From positions 85,399 to 149,398 of the forward strand of contig JALGXW010000005.1 of assembly GCA_029821875.1 (NCBI GenBank): DNA of 64,000 bases, in the 5' to 3' direction. The position numbers and the translations under genes were made by a program. Of the stretch, positions 27,547 to 38,588 are shown piece after piece. Origin of the DNA: Candidatus Hebobacterum abditum (GTDB taxonomy: Bacteria; Armatimonadota; Hebobacteria; Hebobacterales; Hebobacteraceae). Below the pieces are notes generated by a model, which was not told the DNA's origin, made no database searches, and worked only from the letters and a program-made list of their open reading frames with translations. Each line of letters begins with the position of its first letter. Positions within the stretch are counted from its first letter, which is position 1.

Positions 27547-28113
27547 ATGGCAGAGCCGACGAAGGGACTGGTGCAGGTCTACACGGGAGCGGGGAAGGGC
27601 AAGACGACGGCCGCGCTCGGCCTGGCGGTGCGGGCGGCGGGGCACGGGTTGCGGACGTGCTTCGTGCAGTTCATGAAGAAGGGGTGGGAGTCGGGAGAGC
27701 GGGCCGCGCTGGCGAAGCTAGCGCCGGCGATCGAGGTGCACGTGTTCGGCGCGGCCGAGTGGGGCGACCGCACGCAGGCCGCGCCCGATACGCCGTGGTG
27801 GGGGCTGCCCCCGTCGGAGGAGGATCGCGCGCAGGCGCGGGAGGCCTTTGAGTTCGCGAGGCGGGCGGCGACAGGGGGAGACTGGCACCTTGTCGTGCTG
27901 GACGAGGTGTTCGCGGCCGTGAAGTATGGGCTGGTGTCGGTGGAGGACGTGCTCGGGTTGATGCGGGCCAAGTCGTCGCGGGTCGAGCTCGTGCTGACGG
28001 GCCGTGAGGCCCCGCCCGAGGTGATCGAGGCGGCCGACCTCGTAACCGAGATGACGGAGGTGAAGCACCCATTCGAGCAGGGGGTACAGGCCCGCAAAGG
28101 GATCGAATACTGA
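27547..28113 (+). CDS. cobO: Cob(I)yrinic acid a,c-diamide adenosyltransferase
   Basis: CobO/BtuR transfers the adenosyl group of ATP to cobalt of corrinoids. The N-terminal P-loop is YTGAGKGKTTAALGLAVRA. CFVQFMKKGWESGE, LVVLDEVFAAVKYGLV and LVLTGREAPPEVIEAADLVTEM are family-typical. 188 residues is normal. It is packed between the phosphatase and pyrE. A FecCD/BtuD-type transporter at 46.5-48.8 kb may supply corrinoid. Confidence 0.95.
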   Translation: MAEPTKGLVQVYTGAGKGKTTAALGLAVRAAGHGLRTCFVQFMKKGWESGERAALAKLAPAIEVHVFGAAEWGDRTQAAPDTPWWGLPPSEEDRAQAREAFEFARRAATGGDWHLVVLDEVFAAVKYGLVSVEDVLGLMRAKSSRVELVLTGREAPPEVIEAADLVTEMTEVKHPFEQGVQARKGIEY

Positions 28114-28121
28114 GGACAGAC

Positions 28122-28646
28122 ATGACCAGAGATGAACTCGCGAAGGCCATCAAAGACGCCGCCTATCTGGAGGGCGACTTCGTGCTCAGCTCCGGGAAGC
28201 GGAGCAAGTACTACCTGGACAAGTGGCGGTTCGAGACGCGGCCGGAGCTGTTGCGCGAGATCGCCCGCGCGCTGGCCGAGCTGCTGCCCTCGCCGCCGCC
28301 CGATCGAGTGGCGGGAGTGGAGCTGGGCGGCGTGCCGCTGGCGACCGCGCTGGCGCTGGAGACGGGAATCCCCATGCTGGTCGTCAGGCGAGAGGCGAAG
28401 GGGTATGGCACCGCGAAGGGGATCGAGGGCGTGTTCAAGCCGGGCGAGCGCGTGGTCCTGGTGGAGGACGTCCTGACCACCGCCGGGCAGGCCATTGGTG
28501 CCGCGCAGCGGCTGACAGAGGCGGGCCTCGAGGTCATCCGCGTCATCTACGTTATCGACCGCGAAGAGGGCGCGGACACGAACATCCGCGAGGCCGGATT
28601 CGAGCCCGCGATGCTCTATCGCAAAGCAGATCTCGGCATCGCCTAG
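28122..28646 (+). CDS. pyrE: Orotate phosphoribosyltransferase
   Basis: Converts orotate and PRPP to OMP in pyrimidine synthesis. YLEGDFVLSSGKRSKYYLDKW at the N-terminus and the PRPP loop VVLVEDVLTTAGQAI are diagnostic. 174 residues is slightly short but complete. GAGGA precedes the ATG, and it is last in the Clp1-like/cobO operon. Confidence 0.94.
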   Translation: MTRDELAKAIKDAAYLEGDFVLSSGKRSKYYLDKWRFETRPELLREIARALAELLPSPPPDRVAGVELGGVPLATALALETGIPMLVVRREAKGYGTAKGIEGVFKPGERVVLVEDVLTTAGQAIGAAQRLTEAGLEVIRVIYVIDREEGADTNIREAGFEPAMLYRKADLGIA

Positions 28647-30967
<2,321 letters not shown>

Positions 30968-31120
30968 TAGATCTTCCCGGGCTTCGCACGGGTCGGGCGG
31001 CGCGCATGTCGTGAGGGAGTCGGCACATCGTGCTGACCGCACAACTCGGGCCCCAGCGCAGGCAGTTGCCGCGGATCAGCCAGTGGGCACACGCTTGCGG
31101 CTCTGGAGACAGCAGACCTG

Positions 31121-33685
31121 ATGGCGAAACCCAAGGAGATCATCAACGTAACAGACATCGACATCGAGGATGAGATGCGCGAGTCGTTCATGACGTTCGC
31201 CATGAGCGTCATCATCGCGCGCGCACTCCCCGATGTTCGGGACGGCCTCAAGCCGGCTCAGCGCCGCATTCTCTACGCGATGCACGACCTGAACTTGACC
31301 CCGGGTGCCCAGCATCGCAAGTGCGCCAAGATCGCCGGCGACACCTCCGGCAACTACCACCCCCACGGGCAGGAGGTCGTCTACCCGACACTCGCTCGGC
31401 TCGCCCAAGACTGGAACATGCGCTACCCGCTGGTGGACGGCCACGGGAACTTCGGGTCGGTGGATGGTGACCCGCCGGCGGCCATGCGCTACACCGAGGC
31501 CCGAATGTCGGCCTTCGGGGCCGAGATGCTGGCCGACATCGACCAGAACACCGTCGATTTCGTCCAGAACTACGACCAGACTCGCACCGAGCCGACCGTT
31601 CTGCCTGGCCGCTTCCCGAACCTGTTGTGCAACGGCGCGTCGGGAATCGCCGTCGGTATGGCAACGAACATCCCCCCGCACAACTTGGGCGAAGTTGTAG
31701 ATGCCTGCGCGCTGATCATCGACGACCCCAAGGCGACGGTTGACGAGATCACGGCGGCCCTGCCGGGCCCGGACTTCCCAACGGGTGCACTGATACTCGG
31801 CACATCCGGCATCCGCCAAGCCTATGAGACCGGCCGTGGCTCCATCATGATGCAGGCGCGCGCCGTCATCGAACCGATGGATGGCGGCAAGAACGCGATA
31901 CTCATCACCGAGCTTCCCTATCAGGTCAACAAGGCCACCCTCGTCGAGCAGATCGCGGAGCTGGTGAACAGCAAGCGCATTGAGGGGATCAGCGGCCTGC
32001 GCGATGAGTCGGACCGGAAGGGGATGCGCGTCGTCGTTGAGCTCAAGCGGGAGGCCAACCCGCACGTCGTCCTCAACCGCCTCTACAAGCACACGCGGAT
32101 GCGTGTCAGCTTCCCTGTGAACGCGGTCGGCCTGATCCCCGAGTTAGCCGGTCAGAAACCTGACGAGCCCGTACCACTCGTGCCGCGCACGCTGGGCATT
32201 AGCGACCTGCTGACTCAGTTCCTGAACCACCGCCGGGAAGTCGTGGTGCTTCGCTGCCAGCACCAGCTCGACCGCGCGCAGGCTCGGGCGCACATCCTCG
32301 AGGGATACCGGGTCGCGCTCAAGAACCTGGACGCTGTCATCAAGATCATCAGGCAGGCGGAGAGCCCCGCGACGGCGCGCGAGAAGCTGATGAAGCGCTT
32401 CAAGCTGTCGGAGCGGCAGGCGCAGGCGATTCTCGAACTCATGCTCCAGCGACTGACGAGTCTCGAGCGCAAGAAGATCGACGAGGAGTACAAGGAGGTC
32501 ATCAAGACGATCGGTCGCCTCGAGGATATCCTGGGCAAGCGACTCTCACAGCTAGTGGGCAAGGACGACAGAGTCCAGGCGACTCGGGAGTGGCTGCGCA
32601 AGCATCCGTGGCAGCCCCGCAAGGTCATGCAGATGGTCAAGCAGGAGCTGCTCGACGTGAAGTCCAAGCGGGGTGACGAACGTAAGACAGAGATCCGCCC
32701 TGAGGAGGCCGAGGACATCAGCATCGAGGACCTGATCGCGGAAGAGGACATGGTCATCACCATGACTCGCGACGGGTACATCAAGAGGCTTCCCGTTGCC
32801 ACCTACCGCACCCAGGGCCGGGGCGGCAAGGGCGTCATCGGCCTCAGCCCGAAGGAAGAGGACGTCGTCGATCACCTCTTCGTGGCCAGCACGCACACCT
32901 ACATCCTGTTCTTCACGAACCGCGGGAAGGTCTATCGCCTGCGCGTTCACGAGGTCCCACTGGCTAGCCGTAAGGCGCGCGGTACCGCGGTGGTCAACCT
33001 CATCCCCATAGAGCCCGATGAGAACGTAACGGCCGTCAGGGCGGTCCGGGAGTTCCAGAAGACCCGATACCTCTTCATGGCAACTCGTAAGGGAGTCGTC
33101 AAGAAGACACGGCTGAGCGAGTACGATACTCGTTTGAAGGGCGGCATCATCGCACTAAAGCTGCGTAGAGGCGACGAGCTCGAGTGGGTCGCGGAGACCG
33201 ACGGCAAGCAGCACATCGTGCTCGCCACGGTGAAGGGCCAGTCGATACGGTTTGCGGAGAAGCAGGTGCGACCGATGGGTCGGACGGCCGCCGGAGTCCG
33301 CGGGATCAACCTCCGCAAGGGGGACTCGGTCGTGGGGATGGGGGTCGTGCGGAAGGGGGCCGATCTGCTTGTCGCCTCTAAGAATGGGTACGGCAAGCGC
33401 ACCGCCCTTACGGAGTACCGCACGCAGAGCCGTGGCGGCATCGGCATCAAGACGATGAACGTGACGACCAAGAACGGCCCGATCATGGGCATGCGGATTG
33501 TCGATGATGAGGACGATCTGCTGATCATCACGACCTCCGGCCAGATCATCAGACAGCGGGTGGGAGAGATCCGACGGATCGGCCGCTCGACACAGGGGGT
33601 GCGCCTCATCCGGCTCGACAAGCGCGACAAGGTCGCCAGCATCGCTCGCGTCGTCCGTCGGGAAGATGCCGAGGGCGAGGACTAG
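31121..33685 (+). CDS. gyrA: DNA gyrase subunit A
   Basis: DNA breakage-reunion subunit of gyrase, 854 residues. The catalytic tyrosine is Y124 in [10 protein letters not shown]. The C-terminal beta-pinwheel is complete, and a GyrA-box-like QGRGGKG supports wrapping activity and a gyrase (not ParC) identity. The quinolone-resistance region reads [10 protein letters not shown], so Gln, Glu and Pro stand at the positions of E. coli D82, S83 and D87. The gene lies 153 bases after gyrB and three bases before the archease gene. Confidence 0.95.
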   Translation: MAKPKEIINVTDIDIEDEMRESFMTFAMSVIIARALPDVRDGLKPAQRRILYAMHDLNLTPGAQHRKCAKIAGDTSGNYHPHGQEVVYPTLARLAQDWNMRYPLVDGHGNFGSVDGDPPAAMRYTEARMSAFGAEMLADIDQNTVDFVQNYDQTRTEPTVLPGRFPNLLCNGASGIAVGMATNIPPHNLGEVVDACALIIDDPKATVDEITAALPGPDFPTGALILGTSGIRQAYETGRGSIMMQARAVIEPMDGGKNAILITELPYQVNKATLVEQIAELVNSKRIEGISGLRDESDRKGMRVVVELKREANPHVVLNRLYKHTRMRVSFPVNAVGLIPELAGQKPDEPVPLVPRTLGISDLLTQFLNHRREVVVLRCQHQLDRAQARAHILEGYRVALKNLDAVIKIIRQAESPATAREKLMKRFKLSERQAQAILELMLQRLTSLERKKIDEEYKEVIKTIGRLEDILGKRLSQLVGKDDRVQATREWLRKHPWQPRKVMQMVKQELLDVKSKRGDERKTEIRPEEAEDISIEDLIAEEDMVITMTRDGYIKRLPVATYRTQGRGGKGVIGLSPKEEDVVDHLFVASTHTYILFFTNRGKVYRLRVHEVPLASRKARGTAVVNLIPIEPDENVTAVRAVREFQKTRYLFMATRKGVVKKTRLSEYDTRLKGGIIALKLRRGDELEWVAETDGKQHIVLATVKGQSIRFAEKQVRPMGRTAAGVRGINLRKGDSVVGMGVVRKGADLLVASKNGYGKRTALTEYRTQSRGGIGIKTMNVTTKNGPIMGMRIVDDEDDLLIITTSGQIIRQRVGEIRRIGRSTQGVRLIRLDKRDKVASIARVVRREDAEGED

Positions 33686-33688
33686 AAG

Positions 33689-34135
33689 GTGCCCTCGGAG
33701 CCGCGGCAGGCCGAGCGCGGCCATCGGGCTCTCGATCATACCGCGGACAGGGCGATCGAGGCCTGGGGTCCTGATCTATGCAGTCTGTTCCGCGCGGCCG
33801 CCGAGGGCATGTTCAGCGAGAGCGTGAGCTGCGCCGGCGTCGAGCGCGAGCAGGAATGGCAGATCCAGGTCGAGGCCGACAGCCTGGAGGGGCTCCTCCA
33901 CGCGTGGCTTTCTGAGCTGCTGTGGGTCTCAGAGCGTGACGAGGCGGCCGTTTGCTGTGTGGACGTGGATGAGGTGCAGGCCGGGCCTCACAGGGCCCGA
34001 GGGCGGGCCTGGGGCGGGCCCCCGCCCCCTGATTTGCCCCACACGGGCGCTCCTGTGAAGGCTGTGACGTACCACGAACTCCGGGTGTGGCAGGACGGGG
34101 GCACCTGGCGCGCTTACGTCGTCTTCGACGTGTAG
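33689..34135 (+). CDS. Archease family protein
   Basis: GTG start eight bases after GCGAGG. LDHTADRAIEAWG at the N-terminus, the ADSLEGLLHAWLSELLWV helix and the C-terminal VKAVTYHELRVWQDGGTWRAYVVFDV pattern are hallmarks of archease, a small metal-binding protein that activates the RNA ligase RtcB. About 25 extra Pro/Gly/Arg-rich residues (near 98-122) occupy the loop before VKAVTYH. No rtcB is in the window. It starts three bases after the gyrA stop, so it is translated from the gyrase message. Confidence 0.9.
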   Translation: MPSEPRQAERGHRALDHTADRAIEAWGPDLCSLFRAAAEGMFSESVSCAGVEREQEWQIQVEADSLEGLLHAWLSELLWVSERDEAAVCCVDVDEVQAGPHRARGRAWGGPPPPDLPHTGAPVKAVTYHELRVWQDGGTWRAYVVFDV

Positions 34136-34163
34136 CTAGGGCCCCTTCTCCGGCCTCCTTCTG

Positions 34164-34193
34164 TTGACCAGATGCCGCCCGATGTGGTACTCT
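34164..34193 (+). promoter_or_regulatory. Promoter of the small 34.2-kb transcription unit
   Basis: TTGACC (34164-34169), an 18-base spacer and TACTCT (34188-34193), with TGG giving an extended -10. It lies between the archease stop and a terminator only 160 bases downstream. Confidence 0.65.
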
Positions 34194-34221
34194 ACAGTCA
34201 GCAGAAAGGAGGTGGTGTCCT

Positions 34222-34254
34222 ATGTTACATAGACCCGGAGGTGGCGTCTCCTAG
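34222..34254 (+). CDS. Ten-codon ORF with ideal Shine-Dalgarno
   Basis: ATG 34222 to TAG 34254 encodes MLHRPGGGVS. The SD AGGAGGT (34207-34213) lies eight bases upstream and is the longest match to the anti-SD that I noticed in the window. It could be a leader peptide, a microprotein or a ribosome-loading decoy. The codons GGA GGT inside it form the second SD-like block. Whether it is translated cannot be told from sequence. Confidence 0.4.
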   Translation: MLHRPGGGVS

Positions 34255-34321
34255 CGGAGCCCACCTAATCCTACCGGAGTAGGTGACACCTCCTGTTAGG
34301 ATCGTCACCTCAGGAAGAATT

Positions 34322-34355
34322 CGGGGCCCGCTTCGGCGGGCCCCGATTCGTTTTT
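34322..34355 (+). terminator. Intrinsic terminator
   Basis: Perfect 10-bp stem CGGGGCCCGC (34322-34331) and GCGGGCCCCG (34336-34345) with a TTCG tetraloop, followed by ATTCGTTTTT. It ends the small transcript and any read-through from gyrA-archease, and lies just beyond the end of the convergent M56 gene. Confidence 0.92.
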
Positions 34356-34393
34356 GGGCGGAGGACGGGAGGGCGCGCGGCGAGGGCGGGCCT

Positions 34394-37300
34394 TCAGTCC
34401 TCCCCGTCTGTCTCACTGACAATGCGGGGCTTCACGATCAGTGTGTGCCAGGAGCCCTCGCAGTGGGAGACGAAGCCGACGACCTCTCCATCCTTGACGT
34501 TGACAACGGCAGACGCCAAGCTCCTCGCGGCCGCCGCCCCTGCTTTGAAGTCGTTCTCCGTCATCATCTCCCGGTCTGCTTGCCTCACCTCGGCGCGGAG
34601 CGTGATGGTCCCGTCGCCGTTGATCCTGGGCGTGATCGCGAGGAGGAGCGTGTTGGCGCCCGCGGTGGTGACAGCGGGCATGAGATTCATCGAAGCCACT
34701 CTTTCAGCGCGACACGGAGCCTCCGCGGACGGTGTCGCATCGGGAACGAATCCCAAGAAGGGTCCTCGCACAGCGCCTCCGTGTTCAGACTCTCCTTGGA
34801 AGAAGTCCGACTCGTGCGTGCCGACGGGCAGGCCCCGAAAGCCGAAGATGTCCAGGATCACCTGCTGCGGCTTCCGGTCCACGAGCTTGATCAACTCGAT
34901 GAGTTCGTTGATGCTCTCCTCCGTGCCCCGGATCAGGAGCGCATTCAGAGGGGAGAAGGCGACCACTGCGTCGATACCTTCGGGCACGAACATTGCGAGC
35001 GCGCCCTTGCCCTGGAGGTCGCCGCCGTCGCCGCTACCAGCGCCTGGGCCGCCTGGCATCGTCGCCGAACCTACGTCATCCAGATCGGACCGGAACCACA
35101 TGGGGCCGGGATCATCCGAATACCCGAGCACATAGGCGATGTAGATGGGCGGCATATACTGTAGTTGGTACATCCGGGAGACTCTGTCGCCAGCCGTCTC
35201 TGACGTCGCGTCTGTTTCGGCCCCCCCCGCCTTCGGCTTGGTGGAGACGATGTAGGCCCCGGTCTCGTGCCGCGACCAGTGCCAGCCCTTTGCCTCGCAG
35301 ATCGTGTCGAGGAGCACCTCCGCATTCGCCGGGAGGTTTGCCTTGAGTGTGATCGGGCCCTCGACCCCTCTCCGCAGCACGATGATGGCCCCCGTGCTGC
35401 GGGAAACGGCCTGCATGACGTGCTCGACGTCCAGGCCCTGCGCCTCGATCTCCATGGTGTCCGCTCGGGAGTCACCGGCGACCGCGTTTTCCTTCAGCCA
35501 CTCCAGCAGTACCTGGAGGTCCTCGCCGCTGACGCGGTATCTCTCGTCGGGCGCGATCACCCGCAGGCCATGCTCCCGGACCTCGCTCAATTCGGGTGAC
35601 AATGGCCGACCATCTGGGGTGGCGCTGATGAAGATGAGGAAAGCTTCCTCAGTTCGCTCCGCCTCGCCCTCGGACGCGCCGCCTCTCCAGGTGTATAGAT
35701 GGGGGGCAGTGAAGAGGACATACTCCCCGGCTCGCTTCGCCTCGGCCGCGGGCGCTTCGTCATCGGTCGGGGCGGCAGCCTCTTCCTCGGGCTTCCCCTT
35801 CCGTTGGATGCGGGCCAGGATCTCACTGGCAAACGCATCAATTCTCGATCTCGATCCCGCACCCCCCACCCAGGCCCACCACTGCCACTTCTCGTCAGCC
35901 AGCACGTCCGTGCCACCGTGTGGTGGTGGCAGAAGCTCCTCTTCCGGAACGGATTCGTTGACCTCGAGCAGCACCACCTCCAGCTCGGTCGACCCGGTCA
36001 GGACCCAGTTGCCATTCGCGTCCTGCCGCTCGCCCTTCCGGGCCACGACAGTGGGCGTCCACAGGCCCTCCAACACCTCGCGGAAGCCGGAGTAGTCCCA
36101 ACTATGGCGGAGATAGACACTCGCCGGGAAGTTCTTGTATCCGGTCGCCTCTCCCTCGGCCCGCACAACCGCGTGCCCGAGCGCGGGACAGACCCACAGC
36201 CGCTCGAACCCCTTGACGTCCAGTTCGTCGTACTCAATCACCTGGCAGGTCAGGCCGTTGACCGTGTCTTCCCCGATGAGCCGCGGATTGCCCGATCTGA
36301 TCACCCATAGGTGCCGAGGAACGCCGAGGTCAGAATCAACATCGACCCAGCGGGACAGGCCTAGCTCCCTGGCCAGCGACGAGCCCGCCCCGCCCACGAG
36401 CCTCCCTTCACATTCCTCCCTGAGAACGAACTCTCGGCTGGAGCTTCCTGACTTTGGGCTGTACGACCAGTAGTTCTTCCCGTCACAGCCGTACATCGTG
36501 CCACTCGCCTTGTCTTCCGGAGAGGCGGTCCGCCGGGAGTTACGGTATCTGCCCTCCACCCAGGCTGAATGCTCGTGGATCACGCTCTCGATCAGCACCG
36601 TCCCGGTGAAGTCGTTCTCCGCCTCCCACCGCGGGACGACGATCCCAACACGAGGCCTGGGCGATTCCTCCTTCTGCTCGGCCTGATCGTCGACGCGAAC
36701 CGGAGCCGTCTCGCCGTCACCCTCGCGCGCTGTCTTACGGATGACGTAGAAGCCTCGGATGCTGCGCAGCTCTCGCCGTACCAGTTCCCCTCTTGCCTCC
36801 ATCCCCTGGATCAGCCGTTCCAGTGATGGGTCGGTCACCTTCCCGTCTCCTTCGCTGGAGCCATGCGCCGAGAGGCCCAATGCGGTGGCGGCGAGCACGA
36901 GCCCTCCGAGTGCGAAGACAGCTGCGAAACCTGACGGGACGCGATGTCTGCGGGGCTCTGAGACTCCGAGGATTCGCTGTACGCGGGTCAGCAGCGAGCC
37001 GTTGACAGAAGCGACGGCTGGCCTCGGTCCCCGGAGCCCCTCCAACTCGGTCAATGCCCTCGCATAGCCGGCCGCATCCCCACACACTGCGACCGCCGCG
37101 TCATCGCAGCAGTGCTCCCGCTCCAGTCGGATTCGGTTCGACAGCCACCAGACCGCGGGGTGATAGAAGAGGAGGGTCTCGACGATGGTCTGCGCGAGGT
37201 TGATAACGTAGTCGTGTCGGCGGATGTGTGCCAGCTCATGGGCGATGATCGCCTCAAGCTGCGCCGAACTCAGGCCCGTCACTGCGCCGGCGGGGAGCAG

Positions 37301-37945
37301 GATGGCCGGCCGGAGCCAGCCCATGACCATCGGCGCTTGGTGGGCCGCTGACTGAAGCAAGCGCACCGGCCGGCTGATCCGGAGCCGCGCGCACAGCGCG
37401 CTTAATGTCTGCCGCCACGGCCCCTCCGTCACCTCCTCCGCCGTCCGTCGTGTGTGGCGCAACCTGATACATCCGATTCCCAGCCGTAGAGAGAGCACGA
37501 GCACACCAAGTGCCCAGGCTGCCGCGAGCCAGCCGAGCTGTCGCTCAATCCACTCCGAGACCAGTCGTACGCGACTACTCAAGGCAGCTCGTCCGGCCGA
37601 TGTCGGCGTCGCCGCTGCAGATCTGTCGGCGCCTGTGGGCCGCAGAGCTGTCGCTGGGGTCCTGTGCAACTCCTCTGGCCGAATCTGTGCATACATAGCA
37701 GATGGACCGACGTCGCTGGGCGCACTGTCTGGCAGCGCAAGGAAGGTGACGACCGGGCAGACGGCCATCGCCGCGAACACCGCCAGCAGAGCCAGGTAGC
37801 GCGCGGCGGCCGACGCCCGGTGCAGCGCGAGCAGCAGCGCACCGGCCACCAGCGCGGCCGCCGCTCCCTGCCAGGTGAAGTGCAGCAGCGTGCGGCCGAT
37901 CCTGAGCACACTCTCGTCTTGAAGCAGCGTCGCGAAAGCGTTCAT
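34394..37945 (-). CDS. M56 (BlaR1-type) peptidase fused to a secretin-like periplasmic region
   Basis: A 1183-residue fusion. Residues 1-360 are an M56 metalloprotease with four membrane helices, zinc motif IIAHELAHIRRHD (HELAH 236-240) and LEREHCCDDAAVAVCG. Residues 361-830 are extracytoplasmic; part (about 445-670) looks like a LolA/RseB-type beta fold. Residues 831-902 form an STN domain, and 924-1030 match PilQ of this window closely (MYQLQYMPP, DDPGP, LNALLIRGTEESINELIELIK, RKPQQVILD). The rest keeps secretin pieces (MNLMPAV, ITPRINGDGTIT, final IVKPRIV) but lacks the GHIPVLGDLF barrel signature. BlaR1 proteins cleave a BlaI repressor when their outer domain senses a signal, and blaI overlaps its start by ATGA. 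Confidence 0.88.
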   Translation of the reverse strand: MNAFATLLQDESVLRIGRTLLHFTWQGAAAALVAGALLLALHRASAAARYLALLAVFAAMAVCPVVTFLALPDSAPSDVGPSAMYAQIRPEELHRTPATALRPTGADRSAAATPTSAGRAALSSRVRLVSEWIERQLGWLAAAWALGVLVLSLRLGIGCIRLRHTRRTAEEVTEGPWRQTLSALCARLRISRPVRLLQSAAHQAPMVMGWLRPAILLPAGAVTGLSSAQLEAIIAHELAHIRRHDYVINLAQTIVETLLFYHPAVWWLSNRIRLEREHCCDDAAVAVCGDAAGYARALTELEGLRGPRPAVASVNGSLLTRVQRILGVSEPRRHRVPSGFAAVFALGGLVLAATALGLSAHGSSEGDGKVTDPSLERLIQGMEARGELVRRELRSIRGFYVIRKTAREGDGETAPVRVDDQAEQKEESPRPRVGIVVPRWEAENDFTGTVLIESVIHEHSAWVEGRYRNSRRTASPEDKASGTMYGCDGKNYWSYSPKSGSSSREFVLREECEGRLVGGAGSSLARELGLSRWVDVDSDLGVPRHLWVIRSGNPRLIGEDTVNGLTCQVIEYDELDVKGFERLWVCPALGHAVVRAEGEATGYKNFPASVYLRHSWDYSGFREVLEGLWTPTVVARKGERQDANGNWVLTGSTELEVVLLEVNESVPEEELLPPPHGGTDVLADEKWQWWAWVGGAGSRSRIDAFASEILARIQRKGKPEEEAAAPTDDEAPAAEAKRAGEYVLFTAPHLYTWRGGASEGEAERTEEAFLIFISATPDGRPLSPELSEVREHGLRVIAPDERYRVSGEDLQVLLEWLKENAVAGDSRADTMEIEAQGLDVEHVMQAVSRSTGAIIVLRRGVEGPITLKANLPANAEVLLDTICEAKGWHWSRHETGAYIVSTKPKAGGAETDATSETAGDRVSRMYQLQYMPPIYIAYVLGYSDDPGPMWFRSDLDDVGSATMPGGPGAGSGDGGDLQGKGALAMFVPEGIDAVVAFSPLNALLIRGTEESINELIELIKLVDRKPQQVILDIFGFRGLPVGTHESDFFQGESEHGGAVRGPFLGFVPDATPSAEAPCRAERVASMNLMPAVTTAGANTLLLAITPRINGDGTITLRAEVRQADREMMTENDFKAGAAAARSLASAVVNVKDGEVVGFVSHCEGSWHTLIVKPRIVSETDGED

Positions 37946-38331
37946 CGCTTCCCCCCTTCGATCTCGTCCAGGAGTCGCCGGATCTCGGCGAGCTCCTCCG
38001 GCTTCGCCTTCTTCTGGGAGAGCGCGTGGAGCACGAGTTGGGTCGCCGACCCGTCGAACACCCGGTCCAGCAGGTCGTTGGCGAGTCGCCCGGCGACGGT
38101 TCGGCGGCTGTGCCGCGCGCGGTAGATGTGGGCACGTTGACGGTCATCACGCAGCACGAGCCCCTTGTCGGCCATGATCTGGAGCATCTTGAGCACGGTC
38201 GTGTAGCCGACGCGGCGGCGCTTCGACAAAGCCTTCATCACGGCGCGAACCGTGCTGGGCCCCTCCCCCCACAGCACCTTCAGGATCTCCAGCTCCAGAT
38301 CGGTCGGTCGCCCGGTTCCTCGACGCGCCAT
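37942..38331 (-). CDS. BlaI/MecI/CopY-family repressor
   Basis: About 129 residues: winged helix with TDLELEILKVLWGEGPSTVRAVMKAL and VGYTTVLKMLQIMADKGLVLRD, then the dimerisation helices. In this family the dimeric repressor is cleaved or released through its M56 partner. ATG 38331 has GGAGG about eight bases upstream. The first gene of the pair, it sits behind a promoter carrying two palindromic boxes and so is probably autoregulated. Confidence 0.93.
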   Translation of the reverse strand: MARRGTGRPTDLELEILKVLWGEGPSTVRAVMKALSKRRRVGYTTVLKMLQIMADKGLVLRDDRQRAHIYRARHSRRTVAGRLANDLLDRVFDGSATQLVLHALSQKKAKPEELAEIRRLLDEIEGGKR

Positions 38332-38352
38332 GTTGCCTGCCTCCGGACTGTC

Positions 38353-38414
38353 TACGAATGATTTCGTACGATAGTGTACCACATGATGTTCGAGCTGTCA
38401 ACGAAGGATTTCGT
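38353..38414 (-). promoter_or_regulatory. blaI-M56 promoter flanked by two palindromic operators
   Basis: On the minus strand TTGACA (plus 38396-38401), a 17-base spacer and TACACT (plus 38373-38378) with an extended TGG form a strong promoter. Operator 1, TACGAA-TGAT-TTCGTA (38353-38368), lies just downstream of the -10. Operator 2, ACGAA-GGAT-TTCGT (38401-38414), abuts the -35. The shared core ACGAA-N4-TTCGT, centred 47 bases apart, is the probable BlaI site. Confidence 0.82.
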
Positions 38415-38588
38415 ACATTCTCCGAGGCCAACGGCGGACGAGGACCCCGACCGGCACTACCTGGACCTTCGAACGGCGCGACCCGCTGGCTGGGAAGCCA
38501 CCGGGTCGTGTGCGTCGGGGCGTGGGCCAAAGCCGCACGTCCCTGGTATGGAAGCGCGGGTATTATACCACCTGATGCGGCTCGCCGC

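Larger units (their letters stand above)
34200..34355 (+). ncRNA. Putative short structured transcript with SD-like blocks and an anti-SD loop
   Basis: Bounded by its own promoter and a strong intrinsic terminator, so a transcript of about 155 bases is predicted. It holds a perfect Shine-Dalgarno block AGGAGGTG (34207-34214) and a start-codon hairpin CTATG-TTA-CATAG (34220-34232). A second GGAGGTG follows at 34237-34243, and a hairpin CCTAC-CGGA-GTAGG at 34270-34283. Next is AGGTGAC (34281-34287) pairing with GTCACCT (34304-34310), whose loop begins ACCTCCT. CACCTCCT (34287-34294) equals the tail of 16S rRNA and can pair with AGGAGGTG over eight bases. No known RNA family is recognised. Confidence 0.55.
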
